Shown: positions 1-6,221 of the stretch, one piece after another | How the letters are laid out: each line of letters starts with the position of its first letter | Position numbering within the stretch: the stretch's first letter is position 1 | From: Gammaproteobacteria bacterium | GTDB taxonomy: Bacteria; Pseudomonadota; Gammaproteobacteria; SZUA-140 | Assembly (NCBI GenBank): GCA_026982145.1 | Contig: JALSHQ010000387.1 | Location: 1 to 8,704 of the forward strand | DNA length: 8,704 nucleotides | Reading direction: 5' to 3' | Position numbers and translations under genes: made by a program | Notes under the pieces: model-generated | Told to the model about the DNA's origin: nothing | The model's database searches: none | What the model saw: only the letters and a program-made list of their open reading frames with translations

Positions 1-514
1 ACTAGCGCCACTCGGTTACAGCCGTGACAAACCGCTGCATCTCACCTATAAAACCTCTAGCGATCCATTTCGATTAAGATTGGCAACGGTGATCCAGCAG
101 CAGCTCAGTGAAGTCGGCATCAAAGTAGAGCTCAAGAGCTACGACTGGGGCACTTTTTATGGCGACATCAAAGCGGGTCGCTTTCAAATGTATAGCCTGA
201 TGTGGGTTGGGATCAAACTCCCCGATATTTTTCGTTACGTCTTTCATAGCAGTGCGATACCGCCGGAGGGGGCGAATCGTGGGCGCTTTATCGATGCCGA
301 AACAGATCGCTTGATCGACGCTGCGGAGGCGGCCGATTCAATGGCCGCGCAGGCCTTGCTTTATCAGCAGCTGCAACGGCACCTGTTGCAACAACTGCCG
401 TTTGTACCGCTCTGGTATGAGGACCATGTCTTTATCGCACGTGACCATGTGAAGGGGTATACCATTGCGCGGGACGGTAATTATGACGGCTTATTGTATG
501 TCAGTAAGCAATAA
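1..514 (+). CDS. Peptide-type ABC transporter substrate-binding protein, C-terminal part (SBP_bac_5 family)
   Basis: The open frame enters from the left edge (first full codon at position 2) and ends with TAA at 512-514, leaving 170 residues of the C-terminal lobe. Family members are usually about 500 residues, so roughly two thirds is missing. The visible part has the typical pattern of the DppA/OppA class: a stretch like 'LRLATVIQQQLSEVGIKVEL' (aligning a ligand-binding subdomain), then 'DWGTFYGDIKAGRFQM', then an aromatic segment and the near-terminal 'LPFVPLWYEDHVFIARDHVKGY'. Such proteins bind peptides or other amphipathic ligands in the periplasm and deliver them to the permeases. Two permeases of the matching class lie downstream, separated only by a YkuD gene, so it is probably their partner. 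The TTG at 80 is internal, since the frame is open upstream of it. Signal peptide and ligand specificity cannot be judged from this fragment. Confidence 0.9.
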   Translation, partial: LAPLGYSRDKPLHLTYKTSSDPFRLRLATVIQQQLSEVGIKVELKSYDWGTFYGDIKAGRFQMYSLMWVGIKLPDIFRYVFHSSAIPPEGANRGRFIDAETDRLIDAAEAADSMAAQALLYQQLQRHLLQQLPFVPLWYEDHVFIARDHVKGYTIARDGNYDGLLYVSKQ

Positions 515-527
515 CGGATAGTAAGGC

Positions 528-1007
528 ATGGCTGAAATTGAGATCGACATAGCAACCCAACGCTTGCGCCTGATAGTAGGCGAGGCGCGTGTGATGGATG
601 TCGCAATCTCAACGGCTAAAAAGGGTGGTGGTGAAATGATGGGCAGCGAATGCACCCCGCGCGGTCGACATATTGTGCGAGCAAAGATTGGTGGGGGATG
701 CGCTCCCAACAGTGTCTTTATCGGCCGTCGCGCAACCGGTGAAATCTATACGCCCGAACTCGATGCGGCGCAGCCGGGGCGTGACTGGGTGTTGACCCGC
801 ATCCTCTGGCTGAGTGGCACTGAGATTGGCAAAAACCGTTTGGGCAATGTTGATTCAATGCGCCGTTATATCTATCTCCACGGCACCCCTGCGCGTGAGC
901 CGATGGGGGTACCCGCGTCACACGGCTGTATTCGCATGCGTAACGAGGCGTTAATCGAGCTGTTTGATCGTGTCGAAATTGGCACCGTGGTGGTTATCAA
1001 TGGGTAG
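528..1007 (+). CDS. YkuD-fold L,D-transpeptidase-like protein without signal peptide
   Basis: A 159-residue protein made almost entirely of one YkuD domain. The catalytic signature is intact: His118-Gly119 followed by S131-H132-G133-C134-I135-R136-M137, with Cys134 the expected nucleophile. Known family members form or cleave bonds at the meso-diaminopimelate of peptidoglycan stem peptides, usually in the periplasm. Here the protein begins with a charged strand (MAEIEIDIATQRLRL), and an in-frame TAA at 522-524, two codons before the ATG, rules out an upstream extension. No signal peptide or membrane anchor is possible at this start. The gene sits 13 bases after the substrate-binding protein and 6 bases before the first permease, so it belongs to the transporter operon. 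The Shine-Dalgarno sequence is weak (GGA at 516-518). My inference is a cytoplasmic role on imported stem peptides, for example L,D-carboxypeptidase-like trimming. The domain call is firm, the role is not. Confidence 0.92.
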   Translation: MAEIEIDIATQRLRLIVGEARVMDVAISTAKKGGGEMMGSECTPRGRHIVRAKIGGGCAPNSVFIGRRATGEIYTPELDAAQPGRDWVLTRILWLSGTEIGKNRLGNVDSMRRYIYLHGTPAREPMGVPASHGCIRMRNEALIELFDRVEIGTVVVING

Positions 1008-1013
1008 CCGCAG

Positions 1014-1943
1014 ATGGTGAGCTTTCTTATCTCCCGCTTGCTAAGCGCACTCTTCGTCATCTTTGGTGTTTCGTGTCTGGTCTTTTTCCTGATCCATCTG
1101 GTGCCGGGGGATCCGGTCGAGGTGATGCTAGGGGAGTCGAGCCAACCGGCAGATCGTGAAGCGCTGCGTGTTGCACTGGGGCTGGATCAGCCAATCTGGG
1201 TGCAGTTGCTGAACTACTTCAACGGCCTGCTTCATTTTGATCTCGGTGAATCACTCCACTCCAAACGGCCGATTGTCGATATGTTGATGGAGCGCATTCC
1301 TGCCACCGCAACACTGGCAGCGGCTGGGTTGGTGGTGGCGGTGGTGATCGCTTTTCCGCTCGGCACCATGGCGGCGATGAAAAAAGATAGCGCTTGGGAT
1401 AGCGGCGCGATGTTCTTTTCACTGTTTGGTATTTCGATTCCTAACTTCTGGATGGGGCCGCTGCTGATTCTCTTTTTCTCACTGTGGCTCGGCTGGTTGC
1501 CGGTGAGTGGGCAATCGGGGTTTGCCTCGCTGGTGCTGCCCGCACTCACACTCGGCACTGCACTGGCGGCGATTCTGGCGAGGATGATTCGCGCCACTCT
1601 GCTGGAGGTGATGGGCGAAGATTACATCCGTACCGCACGCGCCAAAGGGCTTTCGGAGCGCGCCATCATCATGAATCATGGCCTGAAAAATGCGATGTTG
1701 CCGGTGATCACGCTGCTCGGCCTGCAACTCGGCGCGCTACTCGGTGGGGCGATGATTACCGAGATTGTCTTTTCATGGCCGGGCATCGGCCAGCTCACAA
1801 TCGATGCGATTAACCGCCGCGACTACCCGGTGGTGCAGGCGTGCATTCTGTTGATCAGCCTCACTTACGTGGTGGTGAACACATTGACCGACCTAGTCTA
1901 TGCGTGGCTCGACCCGCGCATTCGACTGGCGGAGGGGTCGTAA
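1014..1943 (+). CDS. ABC transporter permease, DppB/OppB/GsiC type
   Basis: A 309-residue inner-membrane permease of the peptide/nickel importer class (binding-protein-dependent transport, BPD_transp_1). The N-terminus carries a first membrane helix (about residues 8-29) ending in the family hallmark 'HLVPGDPV' (28-35). Further hydrophobic segments lie at about 100-121, 132-158, 172-195, 228-250 and 273-296. The EAA-type loop that contacts the ATPase is visible at about 203-230 (DYIRTARAKGLSERA, then LKNAMLPVI). The 'VFSWPGIGQL' and 'RDYPVVQ' motifs (252-275) and the terminal 'YAWLDPRIR' (296-304) are diagnostic. Length is normal for DppB. It pairs with the next gene as a permease heterodimer. 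The start ATG is 6 bases after the YkuD stop and has no strong Shine-Dalgarno, so translational coupling to the upstream gene is likely. Substrate is unknown, with a peptide or muropeptide most likely from context. Confidence 0.95.
   Translation: MVSFLISRLLSALFVIFGVSCLVFFLIHLVPGDPVEVMLGESSQPADREALRVALGLDQPIWVQLLNYFNGLLHFDLGESLHSKRPIVDMLMERIPATATLAAAGLVVAVVIAFPLGTMAAMKKDSAWDSGAMFFSLFGISIPNFWMGPLLILFFSLWLGWLPVSGQSGFASLVLPALTLGTALAAILARMIRATLLEVMGEDYIRTARAKGLSERAIIMNHGLKNAMLPVITLLGLQLGALLGGAMITEIVFSWPGIGQLTIDAINRRDYPVVQACILLISLTYVVVNTLTDLVYAWLDPRIRLAEGS
1931..1937 (+). promoter_or_regulatory. Ribosome binding site of the second permease, inside the first permease gene
   Basis: GGAGGGG lies 5 bases before the ATG at 1943. 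It supports this ATG, which overlaps the upstream TAA by one base (TAATG), over in-frame starts further upstream such as the ATG at 1841. Confidence 0.75.
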
Positions 1944-2743
1944 TGCGGCTCTGGTTTCCCGCCGCAATTTTTCTGTTGTGGTTGGTGCTCGCACTGTTCG
2001 GCTCGCTCTTTTCGCTCACCCCGGATCAGATCGAGCTGAGTCGAATTTTATTGCCGCCAGACAGTCACGAATGGTTTGGCTATGATGATCTTGGCCGTTC
2101 AATGTGGGATCGCTTGATCGTTGGTGCACAGACCTCATTCATCGTCTCGATCGCAGTGGTGACGATTTCGCTACTGGTCGGTGTGACGATAGGCTCATTG
2201 AGTGCCTTTGTTGGCGGCTGGTTTGACCATCTGGTTGTGCGCATCATCGACATCTTTCTCGCCTTCCCTGGCATTCTACTGGCGATAGCGCTCGCCGGGT
2301 TGATGGGGCCGGGGATCGACAATGTGGTGATTGCACTCTGTGTGGTGGGGTGGGTCGGTTTTGCGCGGCTCTCACGCGCACAGGTGATGACGCTGAAAAA
2401 CCGAGACCATGTACAGGCGGCCATTGCACTGGGTGCCGGCCCTGCTCGCATTATCTTTAAACACCTGATTCCACTGATTGCCGCGCCACTGATTATTGAA
2501 TCGACCTTTGCGATCGCCAGCGTGGTGATCGCAGAAGCGGGGCTGTCGTTTCTCGGACTCGGCATTCAGCCACCCACCCCCTCATGGGGTAGCATGATTC
2601 GTGACGGCACACGTTATATGTTGGTCGCCCCCCACATGGTGCTGGTGCCGGGAATCGCATTGATGCTGGTGGTGCTGTCGGTTAATCTGCTGGGTGACAG
2701 GCTGCGTGACTGGTTGGATGTGCGCACGCGTGAACAAAAATAG
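1943..2743 (+). CDS. ABC transporter permease, DppC/OppC/GsiD type
   Basis: A 266-residue inner-membrane permease, partner of the preceding DppB-type subunit. After the first helix (about 5-25) comes the DppC hallmark 'HEWFGYDDLGRSMWDRLIVG' (42-61). Hydrophobic segments follow at about 65-90, 100-121, 126-140, 176-195 and 231-250. The EAA-type loop is at about 158-178 (QAAIALGAGPARIIFKHLIP), and the family motifs 'EAGLSFLGLG' and 'PTPSWGSMI' occupy 198-219. The frame is open upstream to 1841, but the ATG at 1943 has a strong ribosome site and gives the expected N-terminus. The start overlaps the previous stop by one base, implying coupled, roughly equimolar synthesis. No ATP-binding subunit follows: the next gene is nagZ. 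The ATPases must lie upstream of the window, elsewhere in the genome, or be shared with another transporter. Confidence 0.95.
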   Translation: MRLWFPAAIFLLWLVLALFGSLFSLTPDQIELSRILLPPDSHEWFGYDDLGRSMWDRLIVGAQTSFIVSIAVVTISLLVGVTIGSLSAFVGGWFDHLVVRIIDIFLAFPGILLAIALAGLMGPGIDNVVIALCVVGWVGFARLSRAQVMTLKNRDHVQAAIALGAGPARIIFKHLIPLIAAPLIIESTFAIASVVIAEAGLSFLGLGIQPPTPSWGSMIRDGTRYMLVAPHMVLVPGIALMLVVLSVNLLGDRLRDWLDVRTREQK

Positions 2744-2779
2744 TGGTGTGATGTTGTCCACTGACAGTACAAGAGTATT

Positions 2780-2786
2780 GAGGGGG
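2780..2786 (+). promoter_or_regulatory. Ribosome binding site of nagZ
   Basis: GAGGGGG lies 5 bases before the ATG at 2792 and fixes that start. The 48-base gap after the permease gene holds no convincing promoter or terminator. Confidence 0.7.
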
Positions 2787-2791
2787 TTGTA

Positions 2792-3835
2792 ATGGCACTA
2801 GGGCCAGTGATGATGGGAATTGCCGCACTGCGACTGAGCGGTGAAGAGCGCGAACTGTTGCACCATCCGTTGATTGGTGGCGTGATCCTCTTTAGCCGCA
2901 ACTATGAGTCGCCTGAGCAGGTCACCGCCTTGATCGCAGATATTCATAAGCTACGTACGCCCCGGTTATTGGTCGCGGTTGATCATGAAGGGGGGCGAGT
3001 GCAGCGTTTTCGTGCTGGTTTTACGGAACTTCCCGCAGTGGCTCATCTCGGAAAACGCTTTGACAGCGAGCCCAAAGCGGCACGCGAGCTTGCGGAGCTG
3101 AGCGGCTGGTTGATGGCGATAGAGATGCGCGCCATCGGCATTGATTTCAGCTTTGCGCCGGTGCTTGATCTGGGGCGCGGTATTTGTGAGGTGATTGGTG
3201 ATCGCGCCTTTCATAAAGATCCAGAAGTGGTGGCTGACCTTGCCCATCAATATATGATCGGCATGCACCGCGCCGGGATGGCCGCGACAGGCAAACATTA
3301 CCCCGGCCACGGTGGCGTGGTTGAAGATTCGCACCTTGCGCTGCCAATCGACCGGCGGCGTTATGAGGATCTACAGATGGAAGACCTCATGCCGTTTGAG
3401 CGCATGGCTCACTTCGGAATGGAAGCGGTGATGGTAGCGCATGTGCTCTATGAGCAGATCGATGATAATCTCGCCGGTTTTTCCCCCTTCTGGTTACAGG
3501 AGGTGTTGCGCCATCGGCTTCAATTTCAGGGGGTGATTTTTAGCGATGATCTTGAAATGGAAGGGGCGAATGTGGTGGGCAGTGTGGCGGATCGTGCCGA
3601 GGCGGCGATCAACGCCGGCTGCGACATGGTCTTGGTCTGCAGAGAGTTTGATGCGGTGGTAAGCGTGTTAGCGCGGCTTAAAAACTGGCATAATCCCACT
3701 GCTCAGTTGCGGCTCTCACGCCTTCACGGCAAAGGGAAGGTGAGCTATGAATCGCTGCGAGCTGACCCTAAATGGAAGTTGGCGGTAAAAAAAGTGATCG
3801 CCTATGATGAACCCCACACCCTCGGGCTGTTATAA
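2792..3835 (+). CDS. nagZ: Beta-N-acetylglucosaminidase NagZ (glycoside hydrolase family 3)
   Basis: A 347-residue single-domain GH3 enzyme, close to the usual NagZ length of about 340. It removes N-acetylglucosamine from GlcNAc-anhydroMurNAc muropeptides in the cytoplasm, a step of murein recycling; in bacteria with ampC-ampR its product also induces beta-lactamase. Motifs seen: the N-terminal 'GPVMMGI', 'HPLIGGVILFSRNY' (25-38), 'VAVDHEGGRVQRFR' (61-74), the loop 'KHYPGHGGVVEDSH' (168-181) carrying the Asp179/His181 dyad that in the family acts as general acid/base, and 'SDDLEMEGA' (251-259) with Asp252 as expected nucleophile. There is no signal peptide, as expected for the Gram-negative cytoplasmic type. 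The canonical family loop usually reads PGHGD; here the residue after PGHG is Gly175, a common variant. It lies directly behind a peptide-type importer and a YkuD gene, which fits murein recycling. Confidence 0.97.
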   Translation: MALGPVMMGIAALRLSGEERELLHHPLIGGVILFSRNYESPEQVTALIADIHKLRTPRLLVAVDHEGGRVQRFRAGFTELPAVAHLGKRFDSEPKAARELAELSGWLMAIEMRAIGIDFSFAPVLDLGRGICEVIGDRAFHKDPEVVADLAHQYMIGMHRAGMAATGKHYPGHGGVVEDSHLALPIDRRRYEDLQMEDLMPFERMAHFGMEAVMVAHVLYEQIDDNLAGFSPFWLQEVLRHRLQFQGVIFSDDLEMEGANVVGSVADRAEAAINAGCDMVLVCREFDAVVSVLARLKNWHNPTAQLRLSRLHGKGKVSYESLRADPKWKLAVKKVIAYDEPHTLGLL

Positions 3836-3865
3836 CTTATTGTGATTGAAAAGGGTTGAACTGAT

Positions 3866-4894
3866 ATGAGTCGATTGTTAACCATCGTTGCATCATCGTT
3901 GATGCTGTTCTCCACGGCGGCACATGCCGCTTTTGAACCATTCCAACCGCTGCCGGCAATGCCGCCGATTCCGAGTGATAACCCGCAGACATCGGCAAAA
4001 ATTGAGCTGGGCAAACAGCTCTATTTCGACAAGCGCCTCTCGGCGACTTATACCGTCTCCTGTAACGGCTGCCACAACGTGATGTCGGCAGGGGATGATG
4101 GCAAGGCGGTCTCGCGTGGCGCACTGGGGCTTAAAGGGACGCGCTCTGCGCCGACGCTCTATAACGTCGCCTATCAGACCGTCTATTTTTGGGATGGAAG
4201 AGCGGCGAGCATTGAAGATGCAATCAAAGAGCATCTGGTGAGCCCAACTGAAATGGGGATGAAAGATAAAAGAGCGGTTGTTGAGCGCCTTTGGAATACC
4301 GCCGATTACCCGCAACGTTTTGCCGATGCTTTTGGTAAAGGGGTGCCGCTGAGCTATGAGACGATTGCTCAAGCACTGGCGTCCTATATTCGCACGTTGC
4401 GCACGCCAGATAGTGACTTTGATCGTTATCTGCGTGGCGATAAAAATGCGATTTCCAAACAGGCTAAGCGTGGCTTTGATGAGTTCATTGAAGTCGGTTG
4501 TGCCTCTTGCCACTTTTGGGTCAATCTTTCCGGCCCGGTGCCGGGGCTTGCTTTTCAGATGGGCGAAGGCTTTTACGAACTCTTTCCTAATTACCCCGGC
4601 ACCAAAGATGAAGCGCGCTACCAACTTGCCGATGACATCGGGCGCTACTATGTGACCAAAGATGAAACCGACCGCCGCATGTGGCGTGTGCCGGTATTGC
4701 GCAATGTGGCGTTGACCGCGCCTTACTTTCACAACGGGCAGGTTAAAACACTGGAAGAGGCGATTCGTGTGATGGGCACAACCCAGTTGGGGAAAACATT
4801 GAGCCGTGAACAGCTGGCAGATATTGCTGCGTTTCTGCACACCGTCAGCGGTCGCTTTCCTGAGCAGCGTTTCCCTAAATTGCCTAGTAACTAA
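3866..4894 (+). CDS. Diheme cytochrome c peroxidase, periplasmic
   Basis: A 342-residue exported enzyme expected to reduce hydrogen peroxide to water with electrons from a small cytochrome c or cupredoxin. A signal peptide covers residues 1-21 (hydrophobic core LTIVASSLMLFSTA, likely cleavage after AHA). Two c-heme sites are present: C66-N-G-C69-H70 in the N-terminal peroxidatic domain and C212-A-S-C215-H216 in the C-terminal electron-transfer domain. Other family landmarks are 'YFWDGRAA' with inter-heme Trp109, 'SPTEMGM' with Glu129, 'LTAPYFHNGQVKTLEEAI' (283-300), and Met303 in 'VMGTTQLG', the expected axial ligand of the high-potential heme. At the place where the Pseudomonas enzyme has the reversible distal His ligand (pattern S-x-G-H), this protein has S83-R-G-A86, so the low-potential heme may lack that ligand. 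It begins 30 bases after nagZ; AAGGG at 3851-3855 is a rather distant ribosome site. Its link to the neighbouring salvage enzymes is unclear. Confidence 0.95.
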   Translation: MSRLLTIVASSLMLFSTAAHAAFEPFQPLPAMPPIPSDNPQTSAKIELGKQLYFDKRLSATYTVSCNGCHNVMSAGDDGKAVSRGALGLKGTRSAPTLYNVAYQTVYFWDGRAASIEDAIKEHLVSPTEMGMKDKRAVVERLWNTADYPQRFADAFGKGVPLSYETIAQALASYIRTLRTPDSDFDRYLRGDKNAISKQAKRGFDEFIEVGCASCHFWVNLSGPVPGLAFQMGEGFYELFPNYPGTKDEARYQLADDIGRYYVTKDETDRRMWRVPVLRNVALTAPYFHNGQVKTLEEAIRVMGTTQLGKTLSREQLADIAAFLHTVSGRFPEQRFPKLPSN

Positions 4895-4897
4895 CTC

Positions 4898-4904
4898 GGA
4901 GAAG
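4898..4904 (+). promoter_or_regulatory. Ribosome binding site of hpt, deciding a GTG start
   Basis: GGAGAAG lies 4 bases before GTG 4909. There is no in-frame ATG nearby. An out-of-frame ATG at 4907 overlaps the GTG (ATGTG) and opens only a three-codon frame ending at 4918, so it could compete for ribosomes. Confidence 0.6.
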
Positions 4905-4908
4905 TGAT

Positions 4909-5466
4909 GTGTCCATAAGCTTTGAAGAGGCGCAGGCCGTGTTGGCGCGAGCCGACTGCCTCCATACCGCTGCCGAGGTTGATGCTGCTTTTGACCAGAT
5001 GGCAACATCGATTACGCAACAAATTGGTGAGCGTGAGCCGTTGGTGATCTGCGTGATGCAGGGGGGGTTGATTCCAACCGGGCTGCTGCTATCGCGCTTG
5101 GGCTTTCCGTTACAGATTGACTACCTTCATGCGTCACGTTACGGCGGTAAAACGCGCGGTGGTGAGCTTGACTGGCAGGTACTACCGCATCATGAGTTAA
5201 AGGGGCGAGTCGTGTTGCTGGTCGATGATATTCATGATGAAGGGGTCACACTTAGTGCGATTATTGACTACTGCAAACAGCACGGTGCAGCGGAGGTGTT
5301 GAGCGCTGTATTGATCAATAAGCAACATGAGCGTAAAGCGGCATCACCGGCCGACTTTGTGGGGTTGGATGTGGTCGATCGATACCTGTTTGGTTATGGC
5401 ATGGATTACAAAGGGCACTTAAGAAATGCGCCGGGTATTTATGCTGTCTGTAGTGAAGATGAGTGA
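4909..5466 (+). CDS. hpt: Hypoxanthine-guanine phosphoribosyltransferase
   Basis: A 185-residue cytoplasmic type I phosphoribosyltransferase that joins hypoxanthine or guanine to PRPP, giving IMP or GMP. The PRPP-binding motif is clear at 101-114 (VVLLVDDIHDEGVT). Preceding it are the PPi-loop region 'VMQGGLIPTG' (49-58) and the flexible-loop segment 'LHASRYGGKTRGG' (73-85). The purine-binding part includes 'INKQHERK' (136-143, with a lysine of the base-recognition type) and 'DRYLFGYGMDYKGHLRN' (157-173). Length matches the family. The start is GTG with a good ribosome site; an upstream extension is not supported. It lies 14 bases after the peroxidase and 7 bases before the methylthioinosine phosphorylase-like gene, whose product would supply hypoxanthine. 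Specificity for hypoxanthine over guanine cannot be read from sequence; the next gene favours hypoxanthine. Confidence 0.94.
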   Translation: MSISFEEAQAVLARADCLHTAAEVDAAFDQMATSITQQIGEREPLVICVMQGGLIPTGLLLSRLGFPLQIDYLHASRYGGKTRGGELDWQVLPHHELKGRVVLLVDDIHDEGVTLSAIIDYCKQHGAAEVLSAVLINKQHERKAASPADFVGLDVVDRYLFGYGMDYKGHLRNAPGIYAVCSEDE

Positions 5467-5473
5467 GTAGCAT

Positions 5474-6217
5474 ATGGCTGATTTAGCAATCATTGGGGGC
5501 ACTGGGTTAACGTCATTAAACGGTTTGGAGATCACGAAGCGTGAAGTGATGCACACTCCGTTTGGTGAACCCTCCGGGCCATTGACGCACGGTGTGATGA
5601 ATGGAAAAGAGGTGTTGTTTCTGGCGCGCCACGGCTCCGGCCACACCATTCCGCCGCACCGCATTAACTACCGTGCCAACCTCTGGGCACTGCACAATGC
5701 GGGGGTGAAACAGGTGATTGCCGTTGCCGCAGTGGGAGGGATTCATGATGCGCTCCCGCCCGGCGCGCTGGCGATCCCCGACCAGATCATTGACTACACT
5801 TGGGGGCGCCCCAGCACCTACTTTGAGGATGACCTAACGCATGTCACTCATGTCGATTTTAGCTACCCCTACTGTGAAACACTCCGCCTGATGTTGATCG
5901 AACAGAGCAAAGCCGCCGGGCTGTGTGTCTGCACAGAGGGGACCTATGGCGCGACTCAAGGGCCGCGCCTTGAGAGCGCCGCCGAGATCGCTCGGATGGC
6001 GCGTGATGGCTGCACCATGGTCGGCATGACCGGCATGCCAGAGGCTGTGCTGGCGCGTGAGTTAGCACTGGACTATGCCTGCTGCGCCGTCTCGGCCAAC
6101 TGGGCGGCTGGCAAAGGGGACGGGGCCATCATCTCAATGAGCGAGATCGAAGAGAACCTTAAGGTCGGGATGACACGTGTTCGTAGCGTGTTAGAACAGC
6201 TGCTGCTGAAGATATAA
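5474..6217 (+). CDS. mtnP: S-methyl-5'-thioinosine phosphorylase (MTAP/PNP family)
   Basis: A 247-residue cytoplasmic nucleoside phosphorylase expected to split 5'-methylthioinosine with phosphate into hypoxanthine and 5-methylthioribose-1-phosphate. It resembles, from memory, the Pseudomonas aeruginosa enzyme PA3004 along its whole length. Shared stretches include 'IIGGTGLT' (6-13, phosphate site), 'EVLFLARHG' (46-54), 'PPHRINYRANLWAL' (60-73), 'AVGGIH' (86-91), 'TQGPRLES' (161-168) and 'VGMTGMPEA' (183-191). Classical methylthioadenosine phosphorylases carry an Asp in the base-binding 'TDYDCW' region; here the aligned stretch is 'SANWAAGKG' with Asn209, which suits a 6-oxopurine. It starts 7 bases after hpt and is probably translated from the same mRNA. 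Its own ribosome site is modest (GAGTGAG at the end of hpt). It could still accept other nucleosides such as methylthioadenosine; the methylthioinosine assignment is fairly confident, the exact selectivity less so. Confidence 0.9.
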   Translation: MADLAIIGGTGLTSLNGLEITKREVMHTPFGEPSGPLTHGVMNGKEVLFLARHGSGHTIPPHRINYRANLWALHNAGVKQVIAVAAVGGIHDALPPGALAIPDQIIDYTWGRPSTYFEDDLTHVTHVDFSYPYCETLRLMLIEQSKAAGLCVCTEGTYGATQGPRLESAAEIARMARDGCTMVGMTGMPEAVLARELALDYACCAVSANWAAGKGDGAIISMSEIEENLKVGMTRVRSVLEQLLLKI

Positions 6218-6221
6218 AGCG

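Noticed and set aside
1841..1942. Longer start for the second permease at ATG 1841
   Set aside because: It would overlap the first permease by about 100 bases and add a non-family N-terminus; the ATG at 1943 has GGAGGGG at the right distance.
2080..2565. 161-codon minus-strand frame opposite the second permease
   Set aside because: It mirrors the permease coding sequence, with Ser/Thr/Ile-rich translation typical of antisense to membrane-protein genes, and no domain is recognisable.
3893..5008. Long open frame (371 codons) on the minus strand opposite the peroxidase gene
   Set aside because: The plus-strand peroxidase has both heme motifs and a signal peptide; the antisense translation is rich in Arg, His and Cys, has no recognisable domain, and no ribosome site was evident.
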